From positions 1 to 14,823 of the forward strand of contig JAZLGC010000096.1 in assembly GCA_045616125.1 (NCBI GenBank): a stretch of 14,823 nt of DNA. The letters are read 5' to 3'. Origin of the DNA: Treponema_I sp045616125 (GTDB lineage: Bacteria > Spirochaetota > Spirochaetia > Treponematales > Treponemataceae). Made by a program: the position numbers and the translations under genes. The notes beneath the pieces are model-generated. The model was not told where the DNA came from. It did no database searches and saw only the letters and a list, made by a program, of their open reading frames with translations. Position 1 is the stretch's first letter. Every line of letters begins with the position of its first letter. Positions 1 to 6,878 of the stretch are shown in pieces.

Positions 1-1
1 C

Positions 2-175
2 GATAGCACAGGAGGTTCAGTTATGGGTACCATGTTAGATCAGGCAGAATTACGCGGTGAAGCTCGTGGCATGGAAAAGCAGCGCAAACTGGACGAAGCT
101 GAACTGAAAAAACAGGCTTCGAGAATTGCAGAGCTTGAAGCACAACTAAAAGAAGCACAGCTGGCAAAGAAATAA
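2..175 (+). CDS. C-terminal end of a probable Rpn-family nuclease/transposase-like protein (5' partial)
   Basis: The reading frame is open from base 2 to the TAA at 173-175, so this is probably the tail of a gene that starts upstream of the window. From the internal ATG at 23 it encodes 50 residues, rich in Glu, Lys, Gln and Ala, with RIAELEAQLKEAQLAKK at the end, a clear coiled-coil pattern. Tails like this, with short Glu/Gly/Arg stretches (ELRGEARG), are common at the C-terminus of Rpn (PD-(D/E)XK) recombination-promoting nuclease/transposase proteins in Treponema; that assignment rests on family knowledge because the catalytic part is outside the window. A good ribosome-binding-like GGAGG lies 7 bases before the ATG at 23, but the same bases also read in frame as Gly-Gly-Ser-Val, so a free-standing 50-residue gene cannot be excluded. 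An almost identical copy follows at 222-386. Confidence 0.5.
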   Translation, partial: DSTGGSVMGTMLDQAELRGEARGMEKQRKLDEAELKKQASRIAELEAQLKEAQLAKK

Positions 176-388
176 AACCCGGGTTTGCCAGATTAAAGGC
201 GATAAAGAAGGAGGTTCAGTTATGGGTACCATGTTAGACCAGGCAGAATTACGCGGTGAAGCCCGCGGTGAAAAACGCGGTATGGAAAAACAGCGCAAAC
301 TGGACGAAGCTGAACTGAAAAAACAGGCTTCGAGAATTGCAGAGCTTGAAGCACAACTAAAAGAAGCACAGCTGGCAAAGAAATAAAA
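10..388 (+). repeat. Tandem direct repeat, copies 10-177 and 209-388
   Basis: The two copies are offset by 199 bases in their first half and 211 in the second, because copy two has a 12-base insertion near 269-280. The last 98 bases (80-177 and 291-388) are identical. The 31 bases between copies include a 12-base perfect palindrome at 175-186 centred on CCCGGG. Confidence 0.9.
222..386 (+). pseudogene. Duplicated 3' fragment of the Rpn-like gene
   Basis: This is a second copy of the preceding coding end: 54 codons plus stop, the same protein as the first copy with a four-residue insertion (Gly-Glu-Lys-Arg). No nuclease domain precedes it. In its own frame it is open only back to about base 150, across the end of copy one and 33 bases of non-matching DNA. 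It therefore looks like a gene fragment left by tandem duplication or recombination between paralogues. The AGGAGG at 209-214 stands 7 bases before the ATG at 222, so it could still be translated as a short coiled-coil peptide. The five base differences from copy one are all synonymous. Confidence 0.5.
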
Positions 389-456
389 AGCATTGATAGC
401 AAGAAATACCTGTTTTACAGCAAAAAAATTGCCAGTTATAGGTATTTTCAATCATT

Positions 457-470
457 GTCACCCTGAACTG
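457..470 (+). repeat. Fragment of a CACCCTGAAC-type dispersed repeat
   Basis: The 13 bases GTCACCCTGAACT at 457-469 recur exactly at 14612-14624, where they begin a fuller hairpin element. Here the second hairpin arm (TTCAGGGT) is absent, so this looks like a truncated copy. It could also be a chance match. Confidence 0.35.
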
Positions 471-497
471 GCCAATGAGAAATGAGATTTCTTTGAA

Positions 498-699
498 ATT
501 ACATATAAACTGGTTGCGACCGTTGATGTTTCCAGCCGCTTATATGTAATGTTCCGCGAATTTGCAGCGTTTTAGAAACGGGATTACATATAAATCAGCC
601 ATTTGCGGACTAAAACTATGTAATCCGCGGCCATGGTTGCAGGGAAATTACATATAAACTGCCGGCAAAAGCTGAATAGATAGCAGGTTTATATGTAAT
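498..699. repeat. Cluster of three palindromic units built on ATTACATATAA
   Basis: Six copies of an ATTACATA-type motif alternate in orientation: forward at 498, 583 and 647; reverse ending at 550, 624 and 699. They pair as three units, 498-550, 583-624 and 647-699. Unit 1 has 11-base perfect arms. Unit 3 has 13-base perfect arms, extended by CTG/CAG after a one-base bulge. Unit 2 is weaker, with 8 bases. The loops are unrelated, except that loops 1 and 3 begin and end with short complementary bases (CTGG/CCAG, CTG/CAG). The cluster occupies most of the 337-base gene-free stretch after the Rpn fragment and sits just downstream of the FRG gene stop. The arms are AT-rich and no T-run follows, so these are not typical terminators. 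I see no gene in 387-723. Confidence 0.8.
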
Positions 700-723
700 C
701 GTGGGGAAATATCGGATCAGCAT

Positions 724-1884
724 TCATCTTATTTTTCTGTATTGTTCAACGATTTCGTGAGCTACGTTATCCATGTCCGGATAAACGAAGTCTTCTGTAA
801 TATTGAACCGACCCAATTCTTTGATGATATCTTCTTTTTTACCTGGAGGTATCAAAGCTACCTGCTGCACCTCATCTTTATCTTTGTAAAACAGCCGGTG
901 CAGGTCAAAAGGATCCGTATCAAATATTGAAATCTCATTTGCACCAGAATAGGGCGTTACTTTTTCAAACTTTAATTCCCAAGTATTCCCCTCTTCAAAG
1001 CATTTCTTCCATTTTGGTTGTTTCATAAGATAATTAAACGTCAAATCTTTATCGCGCAGAATCAGTTTTGTCAGTTCTAAAGTTTTATCTTCAGATTCCG
1101 CAATTTCAGAAACCCTATTTGCATTTATCATTATGAACGCTCCCTGCTGATTTTTTATGCGGGGATTATTCTGAGGAGCCCTGACAATTTTTGAGCAACG
1201 TATAATCTCTGATAACGGAATATATCGTTCATCACGCATATAGTTGTTATCCTTTTTCCATTCCATACCCAGCTTCCATAAAGAAAATGTTTTTCCCATG
1301 AATGCAGTACTTGCCATAACACTTACAGAAGAACTCCGTAATGATTTCAAATCGTCGTCTGAATCATCGTCATATGCTGCCAGATCCCGGAATATAACCA
1401 CTTCTCCCCAGTGAGCCATTTCCTGCTCTCTGTTTACACAGAATTTCTTCATGGGAGAACATGCAAAATAGAGGGACGCCAAAGGATTTTCAGAAATATC
1501 AAGAGCCCGTGTACTTAGTCCAAAATGCTGCATCAGAACAAGCCGAGCCATATCATTCGGGCAGGAATCAACTTCAGATGGAAAATGACGTCTGAAAGCT
1601 TCCAGTATTTTATTTTCATTGGCTAGGTTGTTGCGGAAAACACCAGGATTAATCAAATAATTGGCATTTCCCTGCCCACGGTAAAAAACGGGATTTTCAT
1701 AAGTAGATTCCAAAGATTGAATGAATTCCAGATATTCACCGACAGAGGTTACAACTGTTGGCTTAACCACCAAATCATCTGATACTTTTCTTTTCCGCTC
1801 AACTACTGTTTTGTTTTCATTTTTGTCAAAAGAACCATAGCCTTTAAGTTTTACCGCATTGGAAAACAGAACTGCATCATTCAT
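724..1884 (-). CDS. FRG-domain protein
   Basis: A 386-residue soluble protein with an FRG domain, a family named for its Phe-Arg-Gly-like motif and of undefined biochemical activity. Visible signatures are FYRGQ at residues 67-71 and the core QHFGLSTRALD at 119-129, followed by ENPLASLYFAC (132-142); these match the family pattern in which a Gln-His and a Thr-Arg-x-Leu-Asp are conserved. The N-terminal 45 residues are Lys/Glu-rich and the region after residue 170 is not recognised. No signal peptide or membrane segment is seen. I chose ATG 1884 rather than the upstream 1914 because AAGG lies 6 bases before it and because it overlaps the stop of the LRR gene by 8 bases (ATGAATGA), suggesting translational coupling. 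It is the last gene of the minus-strand cassette. FRG proteins are often found in accessory regions, but a defence role here is only a guess. Confidence 0.8.
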   Translation of the reverse strand: MNDAVLFSNAVKLKGYGSFDKNENKTVVERKRKVSDDLVVKPTVVTSVGEYLEFIQSLESTYENPVFYRGQGNANYLINPGVFRNNLANENKILEAFRRHFPSEVDSCPNDMARLVLMQHFGLSTRALDISENPLASLYFACSPMKKFCVNREQEMAHWGEVVIFRDLAAYDDDSDDDLKSLRSSSVSVMASTAFMGKTFSLWKLGMEWKKDNNYMRDERYIPLSEIIRCSKIVRAPQNNPRIKNQQGAFIMINANRVSEIAESEDKTLELTKLILRDKDLTFNYLMKQPKWKKCFEEGNTWELKFEKVTPYSGANEISIFDTDPFDLHRLFYKDKDEVQQVALIPPGKKEDIIKELGRFNITEDFVYPDMDNVAHEIVEQYRKIR

Positions 1885-2374
1885 AGATAACCTTGTACCC
1901 ATGCTCAACGGCAAAACGTTCTAGTTCTGAATCCTTTTTGCAGACAAATGTAAGATACTCAGGGCAATCTTCAAATGGGTTGTCACAAATCCACGCAGTA
2001 GTTGCATTGCAGATAACAGTTCGCAATGCAGTGCAATTCTTGAAAGCTTCTTTTGCAATAACGATTTTTTCAGCAGGAGGTAATTCTACTGCGGTTAAGG
2101 ATTCGCAATTACAGAAGGCCTCTTCAGCAATGTAACATTCACTTATTGGTTCCGATGCTGAGCCATCACATAAAAGACTACCTAAAGATTCACAGTCTGA
2201 AAAAGCATAAGCGCCAATTTTTTCAAGGCTCTTATACAAAACCTTTTCCACCCACACCGCATGACTGAAGGCATAATCATCAATCTCAGAAACTGCATCA
2301 GGTACAGTATGAACCTTTTCGTTGGTTTCAATATAGTATGTCAGAGTTTTTCCATTACAGATAGGATTATTCAT
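1877..2374 (-). CDS. BspA-type leucine-rich-repeat protein, no signal peptide
   Basis: A 165-residue protein made of BspA-like (LRR_5) repeats. Repeat cores are visible as IDDYAFSHA (31-39), IGAYAFSDCESL (53-64), IAEEAFCNCESL (82-93), IAKEAFKNCTAL (106-117) and a degenerate ICDNPFEDCPEYL (129-141). It ends with a cap (ELERFAVEHGYKVIYE) like that of many BspA proteins. Most relatives are large exported surface proteins; this one is short and starts with MNNPICNGKTLTYYI, with no export signal, so it is probably cytoplasmic. An in-frame ATG at 2428 would add 18 residues that fall in a hairpin region; ATG 2374 is preferred, although its ribosome site (GTGAG) is weak. It lies between the FGE-fold gene upstream and the FRG gene, with which it overlaps by 8 bases. 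Its likely role is protein-protein recognition; the partner is unknown. Confidence 0.75.
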   Translation of the reverse strand: MNNPICNGKTLTYYIETNEKVHTVPDAVSEIDDYAFSHAVWVEKVLYKSLEKIGAYAFSDCESLGSLLCDGSASEPISECYIAEEAFCNCESLTAVELPPAEKIVIAKEAFKNCTALRTVICNATTAWICDNPFEDCPEYLTFVCKKDSELERFAVEHGYKVIYE

Positions 2375-2410
2375 ATAGATTCTCACTTTGTGTTTTTTCT
2401 TGCTGTAGCA

Positions 2411-2463
2411 AGCAGCAGTACTGCCCATTACGGCTTGACGCCTGCATGTGCCGTACTGCTGCT
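2411..2463 (-). repeat. Inverted repeat between the FGE-fold and LRR genes
   Basis: AGCAGCAGTAC at 2411-2421 is the perfect reverse complement of 2453-2463, enclosing 31 bases. A shorter inner pair (ACGGC/GCCGT) overlaps the arm ends. In the minus-strand transcript it lies 11 bases after the FGE-fold stop codon and about 37 bases before the LRR start. There is no T-run, so it is more likely an attenuating or RNA-processing hairpin than a complete terminator. Confidence 0.6.
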
Positions 2464-2474
2464 AATCTTGCCTG

Positions 2475-4190
2475 TTACTTGGAAGGGGAACAGACAATAC
2501 GGAAGCCCAGGTTGTTGTCCCTGTAACTAGGTCCAGCTAAGTCGCTGCTATCCACAGCACAACTCCAACTTTTTTCATCATAACTGCCACCACACATATA
2601 ACGTTTGTTGCTATCATTTAAATCCCAACACCATTCCCAAACATTTCCTGACATATCGTACAAACCATAGCCGTTAGCCTTTTTCTGTGCTACAGGGTGT
2701 GTTTTACGGTCACTGTTATCATTATACCAGCCTACTTCATCAAGATTATCACTTCCTGAATAGCCCTTAAATTCAAAGTAATCATGACCTCCGTCCATTA
2801 GAACGGTAAAATCCTGACCACCTTTTGCTGCATATTCCCATTCTTCATTTGTCGGTAAACGGAAACCATTTGCATTGGCATTCTGGGTTATATTACCTTT
2901 AATTGATTTACCGTTATGCGGTATATAGGCCCACGTACTTACATCAGTACTTCCATTTAGTGAATAGACAGGTTCTTTTCCAGCGATTATGCTGAGTTCG
3001 TTACAGAAATAGATGGCATCGTACCAACTCACTCTTTCTACAGGTCTTTCATCACCCACATAATAGCTTGGGTTCTCATTCATAACTGCCTCATAAAAAA
3101 ACTGTGTTACTTCTGTTTCACTCATTGAGTATTGCTGGTCTGGAATATCAACAAATTTGCATTCTTGTAATGCAAAAAATCCTGCAGTCTTTCTGAAATT
3201 ATCTCCTTTTACATCCCCCTTTAAATTAGTACCATGGAAAACTGCATTTTCCAGTAATAGCGTAACTTCCGGGAGATTCTTTATGAAAGTACGACCACCA
3301 TTATCGTCATCTAGATTATATTTACCATATTCAAGATACAACGATACAGGATTAATAAACGCCTTACCATTTTCGATAAGATCCATAACATCGGGAGTTA
3401 CGCCATCAAAAGTTATTGCTTTCTCTGCACCCAATAAAAACCGTTTACCTTTTACAACTTCTTTTCCCGACTCATCAATAATATTAAACTTATAATCATA
3501 AAGCGTACTCCTCCAACCTTCGTTGGTATCATCAGCATCAAATGCATTATAAAATACCCTATGAGTATTGCGATATATATCTTTCCACTCATAAACATAA
3601 ATTAAAGCCCCATCCATATTATAAGCAGAATTATTATTTGAACTTACGGAATAACAAGGCCAATAATACGGATGTGGCAGATCTGAGGACCAATCATCTT
3701 TATATGCGGTTTCATATCCCTCTTTGATTATGCCAATTGTTTTGTTATATCTATCCCCATTCTGGAATTTTACAGAAGCAGAATAACTGGCTGTTTTTGT
3801 AGAATAGTTCAATTCTCCCTGAACAAGATTCCCAATAATAAGTTCATATTTAGATATTGAACTTCCATATTTTTCTGCATCAATGAGAAGTTTTTTCCAT
3901 TCATCATGTATAGAAAAAACATTAAATTTCCCTTTTCCGGGATTTCCACTACTAATTGCAGAACTTAATTCAATATAACCATCATAAGCTTCCTGTTTTA
4001 CCGACGGTTCATCATCAGTTGCAAGAGCATCATAATAAGCCCCTAATGCATAACACCATTTCTTTTGTGATTCATACTGTTTTGCTTGAGCCAAATACTT
4101 TTCGTATTCTGCACTTTGTGCAAAAAGTGAATACGTCAGCAAAAGGGACATCAAAGAAACCAATACCTTTTTCATCATCTTTCTGTTCAT
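2475..4190 (-). CDS. Exported protein with C-terminal FGE-sulfatase (SUMF1-like) domain
   Basis: A 571-residue protein. Residues 1-24 form a signal peptide (Lys-rich start, hydrophobic core, likely cleavage after SLFA before QSAEYEK), so it should act outside the cytoplasmic membrane. Residues 26-60 (YLAQAKQYESQKKWCYALGA) resemble a single TPR-like helix pair. Residues 60-340 are not recognised. Residues about 346-568 form an FGE-sulfatase/SUMF1 fold: SETEVTQFFYEAV, PVERVSWYDAIYFCNELS, GFRLPTNEEWEYAAKGG, YDMSGNVWEWCWD, CGGSYDE and the terminal NNLGFRIV. In spirochaetes this fold often serves as a ligand-binding module rather than an active formylglycine-generating enzyme, and no sulfatase is nearby, so I do not claim catalysis. 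AGGAGG stands 7 bases before ATG 4190. A promoter is predicted at 4245-4273. It is the first gene of the FGE-LRR-FRG cassette and AT-rich compared with the metabolic genes to the right. Confidence 0.85.
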   Translation of the reverse strand: MNRKMMKKVLVSLMSLLLTYSLFAQSAEYEKYLAQAKQYESQKKWCYALGAYYDALATDDEPSVKQEAYDGYIELSSAISSGNPGKGKFNVFSIHDEWKKLLIDAEKYGSSISKYELIIGNLVQGELNYSTKTASYSASVKFQNGDRYNKTIGIIKEGYETAYKDDWSSDLPHPYYWPCYSVSSNNNSAYNMDGALIYVYEWKDIYRNTHRVFYNAFDADDTNEGWRSTLYDYKFNIIDESGKEVVKGKRFLLGAEKAITFDGVTPDVMDLIENGKAFINPVSLYLEYGKYNLDDDNGGRTFIKNLPEVTLLLENAVFHGTNLKGDVKGDNFRKTAGFFALQECKFVDIPDQQYSMSETEVTQFFYEAVMNENPSYYVGDERPVERVSWYDAIYFCNELSIIAGKEPVYSLNGSTDVSTWAYIPHNGKSIKGNITQNANANGFRLPTNEEWEYAAKGGQDFTVLMDGGHDYFEFKGYSGSDNLDEVGWYNDNSDRKTHPVAQKKANGYGLYDMSGNVWEWCWDLNDSNKRYMCGGSYDEKSWSCAVDSSDLAGPSYRDNNLGFRIVCSPSK

Positions 4191-4244
4191 AAATGAACCT
4201 CCTATGCTTTTCCAAGTCTAAAATAAAACTTGCTCACAATAACA

Positions 4245-4273
4245 ATTATCGTATTAACTAATACTATCCGCAA
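4245..4273 (-). promoter_or_regulatory. Predicted promoter of the FGE-fold gene
   Basis: Reading the minus strand, TTGCGG (4273-4268) and GATAAT (4250-4245) are separated by exactly 17 bases. This would give an mRNA with a leader of about 48 bases ending in the AGGAGG site. It sits in the 113-base divergent region shared with the XRE gene. Confidence 0.5.
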
Positions 4274-4282
4274 GTTTATATT

Positions 4283-4288
4283 TATAAT
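4283..4288 (+). promoter_or_regulatory. Possible -10 box for the XRE gene
   Basis: A perfect TATAAT lies 15 bases before ATG 4304, giving a leader of about 9 bases. No convincing -35 hexamer is found at 16-18 bases upstream, so support is limited to the -10 match in an AT-rich region. Confidence 0.3.
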
Positions 4289-4303
4289 TTCTTGCTTAAG
4301 ATT

Positions 4304-4609
4304 ATGGATATGACCTCGGATGAGATTAAAAAACGGTTGTCTGACAACATAAAAATTGAGAGGAAAAAGAAGAATTTTACTCAGGAAGCGCTGGCTGAAA
4401 AGGCGCAGCTTTCTACGCAGATGATAAATGATATAGAGGGCTGCCGGCGGTGGCCCAGTGACAACACAATCTCAAAAATCGCCACAGCTTTGGACATCGA
4501 TGTTGAATCCCTTTTCATCAACAAAAGCACCAGTGGCAATCCTTCAGACTTTCCCTATTCCGACCTGAAAAAAGTCCTTATCGAGGCAATTGACTCATTT
4601 TTCGGATAA
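4304..4609 (+). CDS. Small XRE-family helix-turn-helix regulator
   Basis: A 101-residue DNA-binding protein. Residues about 12-67 are a Cro/C1-type HTH (HTH_3): RLSDNIKIERKKKNFTQEAL leads into AEKAQLSTQMINDIEGCRRWPSDNTISKIATALDIDVESLF, with the recognition helix around STQMINDIE. The C-terminal 30 residues (YSDLKKVLIEAIDSFF) may mediate dimerisation. Start choice is uncertain: ATG 4304, ATG 4310 and TTG 4292 are all in frame and none has a strong ribosome site. It is divergent from the FGE-fold cassette, with about 110 bases shared between the starts, so control of that cassette or of itself is plausible. The next gene, an aldo/keto reductase, has its own predicted promoter 24 bases after this stop. 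Target unknown. Confidence 0.85.
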   Translation: MDMTSDEIKKRLSDNIKIERKKKNFTQEALAEKAQLSTQMINDIEGCRRWPSDNTISKIATALDIDVESLFINKSTSGNPSDFPYSDLKKVLIEAIDSFFG

Positions 4610-4632
4610 TCACCGGCTATTGATACAAAATA

Positions 4633-4641
4633 TGCTATACT
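4633..4641 (+). promoter_or_regulatory. Extended -10 promoter of the aldo/keto reductase gene
   Basis: TGCTATACT at 4633-4641 is an extended -10 element (TGn followed by TATACT). A start site near 4648 would give a leader of about 32 bases carrying AAGGAG at 4661-4666. No clear -35 is present, as is usual for extended -10 promoters. Confidence 0.5.
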
Positions 4642-4679
4642 ACCCTCACTTTAGAATAGCAAGGAGTTTCAGTAACGCT

Positions 4680-5819
4680 ATGTTTGAAGAAGTTTTTAAC
4701 AACGCACTTCCCTTAGGATTCGGGATGATGCGTCTTCCTTCTGTTGCCGGCAGTGACGACATTGACATTGAACTGACAAAAAAGCTGGTAGACACTTTTA
4801 TTGAAAACGGATTCACCTATTTTGATACTGCCTGGATGTACTGTGGATTCAAGAGCGAAAACGCTGTAAAAGAAGTATTGGTTAACCGCTATCCCAGAGA
4901 TGCTTTCACCCTGGCAACAAAACTGCATTCCGGTTTCATCAAGGAAAAAGAAGACTGTGACAAGGTGTTCAACGCCCAGAGAGAAAAAACCGGTGTTGAT
5001 TATTTTGACTACTATCTGATTCACGATATCAACGTTCACAGCATTGAAGTATATGACCGTCTTGATGTCTACAGCTGGATTAAGGACAAGAAAGCAAAAG
5101 GGCTTGCAAAACACATCGGGTTCTCGTTCCACGATACTCCGGAACTGCTGGATAAAGTACTGACAGAACACCCTGAATTTGAGTTCGTGCAGCTACAGAT
5201 CAACTACCTTGACTACGAAAGCCCTGCCGTTCAGTCCAGAAAGTGTTATGAAGTTGCAGAAAAACACAATAAACCGGTTATCGTTATGGAACCGGTAAAA
5301 GGTGGCACCCTGATTAACATCGGTCCTGAAGCAGAAGCCATTTACAAAAAGCTTAATCCGGAAGCCAGTGTTGCTTCTTACGCAATCCGTTTTGCCAAGA
5401 GCCACAAAAATGTGCGGATGGTACTTTCCGGCATGAACTCTGAAGCGCAGGTTGCGGACAACACCAGCTTCATGAAGGAATTCAAACCGCTGACAGAAGA
5501 AGAACGGAACGCTGTTAATCAGGTACGTGCCATTCTGGCAAGCAGTTCATCAATTCCCTGTACCGGCTGTTCCTACTGTACCGACGGTTGCCCCAGCAAA
5601 ATCGCCATTCCAAAATACTTTGCCCTGTACAACGCTGATGTAAAGGAAGACCCGGAAGGAAAACGGGGCTGGACTCCACAGCGTGAATACTACGACAACG
5701 TAGCAAAGAACTTTGGTAAAGCCAGCGACTGTATCGGCTGTGGTCAGTGTGAAGGTATCTGCCCCCAGCACCTGCCGGTCATCAAACATCTGGAAACAGT
5801 AAAAGCACGCTTTGAATAA
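4680..5819 (+). CDS. Aldo/keto reductase with C-terminal 4Fe-4S domain
   Basis: A 379-residue predicted oxidoreductase of the COG1453 type: an aldo/keto reductase TIM barrel (about residues 8-270) fused to a ferredoxin-like tail. The AKR catalytic tetrad is visible: D49 (FDTA), Y54 (WMYCG), K81 (ATKL) and H115 (LIHD). The tail carries two 4Fe-4S motifs, C294-x2-C297-x2-C300-x3-C304-Pro and C351-x2-C354-x2-C357-x3-C361-Pro. It should be cytoplasmic, linking NAD(P)H-dependent carbonyl reduction to an iron-sulfur electron carrier; the substrate is unknown. I chose ATG 4680 because the barrel starts there (LPLGFGMMRLP) and upstream residues are non-conserved-looking. AAGGAG at 4661-4666 is the best ribosome site, although its 13-base spacing is long. 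The next gene, the mannanase-like lipoprotein, follows after 36 bases with its own -10 box. Confidence 0.92.
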   Translation: MFEEVFNNALPLGFGMMRLPSVAGSDDIDIELTKKLVDTFIENGFTYFDTAWMYCGFKSENAVKEVLVNRYPRDAFTLATKLHSGFIKEKEDCDKVFNAQREKTGVDYFDYYLIHDINVHSIEVYDRLDVYSWIKDKKAKGLAKHIGFSFHDTPELLDKVLTEHPEFEFVQLQINYLDYESPAVQSRKCYEVAEKHNKPVIVMEPVKGGTLINIGPEAEAIYKKLNPEASVASYAIRFAKSHKNVRMVLSGMNSEAQVADNTSFMKEFKPLTEEERNAVNQVRAILASSSSIPCTGCSYCTDGCPSKIAIPKYFALYNADVKEDPEGKRGWTPQREYYDNVAKNFGKASDCIGCGQCEGICPQHLPVIKHLETVKARFE

Positions 5820-5843
5820 GCGCTGATTTTTCTAAAGATGGGG

Positions 5844-5849
5844 TATACT
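5844..5849 (+). promoter_or_regulatory. -10 box of a probable leaderless promoter (GH5 gene)
   Basis: TATACT ends exactly seven bases before the A of ATG 5856, so the expected transcription start coincides with the start codon. The same geometry is seen at three other genes in this window. A -35 is not clear; CTGATT at 5823-5828 would have a short 15-base spacer. Confidence 0.5.
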
Positions 5850-5855
5850 GGCAGT

Positions 5856-6875
5856 ATGACCAGAAAACGTATCTGTACCACTGCCGGTACTACCCTACTT
5901 TCACTTTTATTGCTGGTGCTGCTTGCCGGCTGTACTTCTTCCGGAGCAGTCGGAAACGATAACACCGACAGCAGCCCCGCACCAGAATCTTCTTTCAATC
6001 AATCACCAGTAGGCCTTCACGTAGAAGGCACTTTCCTGAAAAAAGCAGACGGCACCCCGTTTATCATGCGGGGAGTAAACCACGCCCACTCCTGGTACCG
6101 GGAATACGATATGGTTGCCCTTGATGCCATTGCGGCCATGGGGGCCAACACAGTGCGCCTGGTACTGTCTGATGGATCGCGTTGGGAAAAGGATTCAGCA
6201 GAAACGGTGACTGAGCTGATTGCGCAGTGCCGAAGCCGGGGACTGACCGCTGTTCTTGAAGTACACGATGCCACCGGTTCCAACGATACTGAAGACCTGC
6301 TGGATGCCGCCCGCTACTGGTGTGACCTGGCGCCGGTACTGGCCGGTACGGAAGATGACGTGATTCTGAACATTGCCAATGAATGGTACGGCAGCTGGAG
6401 CGGAAAACGCTGGCGAGACGGGTACGTTGAAGCCATCGGGATGATCCGGGAGGCCGGCATCAGAAACTGCATCATGGTGGATACCGCCGGCTGGGGACAG
6501 TACGGAAAAGCCGTCCGGGACTACGGAAAGGCAGTTTTTGACGCAGACCCGGAGCGAAACACCCTCTTTTCAATCCATATGTACGGCATGTCCGGACGGT
6601 GGGAATGGCTTATCCGGTACAATCTGAACGGTGTTACCCGGCAGAACCTGTGCGCCTGCGTCGGAGAATTCGGCTGGACCCACTCTGACGGCAACGTAAA
6701 GGAAGACTACCTGATGGAATACTGTCATGAACAGGGTATCGGGTGGCTGGCATGGAGCTGGAAAGGCAATTCCGGCGGCGTAGAGTATCTGGATCTGGCA
6801 GAGACCTGGGATGGCAGCGTTCTGTCAGACTGGGGAACCACAGTAATTTACGGCCCCTACGGATTACAGCAGTAA
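5856..6875 (+). CDS. GH5 (subfamily 8-like) beta-mannanase lipoprotein
   Basis: A 339-residue lipoprotein. The signal (residues 1-25) ends in the lipobox LLAG before C26, so it should be anchored to a membrane, followed by a short Ser/Asp/Pro linker (27-50). Residues about 52-336 are a glycoside hydrolase family 5 barrel closely resembling bacterial subfamily 8 endo-1,4-beta-mannanases: FIMRGVNHAHSWY (69-81), GANTVRLVLSDG (96-107), TAVLEVHDATG (131-141), NIANEWYGSW with acid/base E176, VDTAGWGQY (208-216), FSIHMY (238-243), CVGEFGW with nucleophile E271, and GWLAWSWKGNS (296-306). Both catalytic glutamates are present, so it is probably active on mannan or glucomannan at the cell surface. ATG 5856 is preferred over ATG 5838 because the charged start MTRKR directly precedes the hydrophobic segment and because of the -10 box at 5844-5849, which overlaps the alternative start. 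No carbohydrate-binding module is present. Confidence 0.92.
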   Translation: MTRKRICTTAGTTLLSLLLLVLLAGCTSSGAVGNDNTDSSPAPESSFNQSPVGLHVEGTFLKKADGTPFIMRGVNHAHSWYREYDMVALDAIAAMGANTVRLVLSDGSRWEKDSAETVTELIAQCRSRGLTAVLEVHDATGSNDTEDLLDAARYWCDLAPVLAGTEDDVILNIANEWYGSWSGKRWRDGYVEAIGMIREAGIRNCIMVDTAGWGQYGKAVRDYGKAVFDADPERNTLFSIHMYGMSGRWEWLIRYNLNGVTRQNLCACVGEFGWTHSDGNVKEDYLMEYCHEQGIGWLAWSWKGNSGGVEYLDLAETWDGSVLSDWGTTVIYGPYGLQQ

Positions 6876-6878
6876 ACT

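Noticed and set aside
175..186. 12-base palindrome AAACCCGGGTTT as a terminator after the first Rpn-like copy
   Set aside because: It has no loop to form an RNA hairpin of useful stability and no T-run after it.
498..699. CRISPR array
   Set aside because: The repeated motif is only 8-13 bases and alternates in orientation; there are no uniform spacers or cas genes.
742..930. Plus-strand reading frame inside the FRG gene
   Set aside because: It lies wholly antisense to a recognisable domain gene and has no ribosome site or family resemblance.
1885..1914. Ten extra N-terminal residues of the FRG protein from ATG 1914
   Set aside because: This would lengthen the overlap with the LRR gene to 38 bases and has no ribosome site; ATG 1884 has AAGG at a good distance.
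2475..2700. C-terminal end of the FGE-fold protein as the variable region of a diversity-generating retroelement (as in TvpA of T. denticola)
   Set aside because: No reverse transcriptase, accessory gene or template repeat is seen in the window, and I did not find a second copy of the 3' end with adenine-specific changes. A template elsewhere in the genome cannot be excluded.
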